Part shown: piece after piece, positions 13,174-13,741 of the stretch | Layout of the letters: each line of letters opens with the position of its first letter | How positions within the stretch are numbered: the stretch's first letter is position 1 | Translations under genes and position numbers: made by a program | Notes under the pieces: model-generated | Told to the model about the DNA's origin: nothing | Databases searched by the model: none | The model's input: only the letters and a program-made list of their open reading frames with translations | DNA from: an uncultured Ignavibacteria bacterium | GTDB lineage: Bacteria; Bacteroidota; Ignavibacteria; Tepidaquicellales; Tepidaquicellaceae | Direction of reading: 5' to 3' | Length of the DNA stretch: 13,741 nucleotides | Assembly (NCBI GenBank): GCA_937924675.1 | Contig: CALEVL010000059.1 | Coordinates: 1-13,741, forward strand

Positions 13174-13615
13174 TTTTTTGACCAGCTTTAGCCTCTTCAC
13201 CATTACGTGGACTTGCCCGGTAAGGGCTGTGCTGTCCATAGTGATATTGCTTAATTCATTTTTGATGACGAGGAGTTAGCCAACCAGAAAAAATGATACG
13301 CCACTGAATGAGACGGAGAGTTTCATTTCTGGAATAGTTGCAATTCTATATATGCAAGGGCCGGTCCGCTTTTCTATATAAGAAGCTCAATCAAAATGAT
13401 AAGTCATTAAGTTCTTTTGCAAGGAAATAATTTCATTGCTGTCCAAAACATTTATGTATTTCGAAAATTCATTAGAAAGCAAGCTGGAAAGTTAGAAAAA
13501 ATTCGGTTCTGAAAAACAACCCGCCCGCCTGTCGAATTACTACTCACTTGAAGCGAATGACGGCGGACAGGCCTCATCCTAATTGCCGTTAAAAAATTGT
13601 GAGCTTTGGCGTAAG

Positions 13616-13741
13616 CCTGCCCGAAGAATACTGAAATACAACACTTTACGCAGGCGGGCCCGTCCTTGCCGGGTAAACCTGCCCGAAGAATACTGAACTT
13701 CAGCACTTTACGCAGGCGGGCCCGTCCTTGCCGGGTAAACC
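13616..13741 (+). repeat. 62-bp tandem repeat, at least two copies, cut by the window edge
   Basis: Unit 1 (13616-13677) and unit 2 (13678-13739) differ at only three of 62 positions, clustered near the middle (around 13636-13641). The first two bases of a third unit close the window. Similarity also reaches a few bases left of unit 1 (GTAA at 13611-13614). Each unit begins CCTGCCCG, contains GCAGG(C)GGGCCCG and ends in GCCGGGTAAA. CCTGC and GCAGG can pair across about 29 nt. The unit is clearly more GC-rich than the flanking DNA. Confidence 0.85.

Larger units (their letters stand above)
13139..13741. other. Gene-free right end with repeats
   Basis: No coding region is supported over these 603 bp. 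Every frame of useful length is interrupted, or runs only through repeats. Contents seen: the heptamer array; a direct repeat TTCTATATA (13344-13352 and 13372-13380); a GC-rich 7-bp inverted repeat GCCTGTC/GACAGGC (13527-13533 and 13566-13572); and the 62-bp tandem repeat at the edge. A CTTGCC(C)GGTAA motif near 13211 resembles part of the 62-bp unit and could be a diverged copy. Confidence 0.6.

Noticed and set aside
13192..13378. Possible decayed membrane-protein gene (hydrophobic reading on + strand, with another plausible reading on - strand)
   Set aside because: Both readings contain a stop and neither resembles a family I know. With equally good frames on both strands, a pseudogene call is not supported.
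13452..13706. 84-codon open frame on the minus strand
   Set aside because: It runs through the 62-bp repeat and the GC-rich inverted repeat, has no recognisable motif and a low-complexity make-up. It is more likely a by-product of repeat sequence.
13616..13741. CRISPR array
   Set aside because: The 62-bp units abut each other without unique spacers, and no cas genes are present.

Overview
The window looks like ordinary chromosome from a free-living bacterium of the Bacteroidota/Chlorobiota/Ignavibacteriota (FCB) group, with Ignavibacteria the best guess. The grounds are moderate GC, few Shine-Dalgarno sequences, the PD40 beta-propeller and lipoprotein types, and the protein sequences generally. 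No ribosomal RNA or marker gene is present to settle the taxonomy. There are 14 protein genes, one tRNA gene and a gene-free, repeat-bearing right end.

Left part (59-5203, + strand) holds two closely packed gene groups. The first is a PHP-domain phosphoesterase, ribH (lumazine synthase, riboflavin pathway) and folC (folate polyglutamylation). After a 92-bp gap with a candidate promoter and a small AT palindrome come a 3-hydroxyacyl-CoA dehydrogenase, a Fur-family regulator, a HAD phosphatase and acpS (ACP phosphopantetheinyl transferase). These four are almost gapless or overlap (3 nt, 2 nt, 1-nt overlap), so they are very probably one transcript.

Middle part (10254 down to 5200, - strand) is a likely operon read right to left: a predicted lipoprotein, upp (uracil phosphoribosyltransferase), a bifunctional (p)ppGpp synthetase/hydrolase of the Rel/SpoT type, and a secreted TolB-like PD40 beta-propeller protein whose start overlaps the end of rel. 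It meets acpS tail to tail with a 4-nt overlap. A good sigma70-like promoter and a Shine-Dalgarno precede the lipoprotein.

Right part (10426-13138, + strand) is a tRNA-Val(UAC) gene with its own candidate promoter, followed after 85 nt by livM, livG and livF. These encode the inner permease and both ATPases of a branched-chain amino-acid-type ABC importer. The partner permease livH and the binding protein are not in the window.

From 13139 to the end no gene is supported. The stretch begins with five tandem heptamers directly after the livF stop and ends in a 62-bp tandem repeat that runs off the window edge.

I found no convincing undescribed system. The observations most worth checking are the 62-bp repeat at the edge, the liv locus lacking livH beside tRNA-Val, the possible Fur-family operator, the lipoprotein-upp-rel-PD40 operon and the unusually many TTG start codons.
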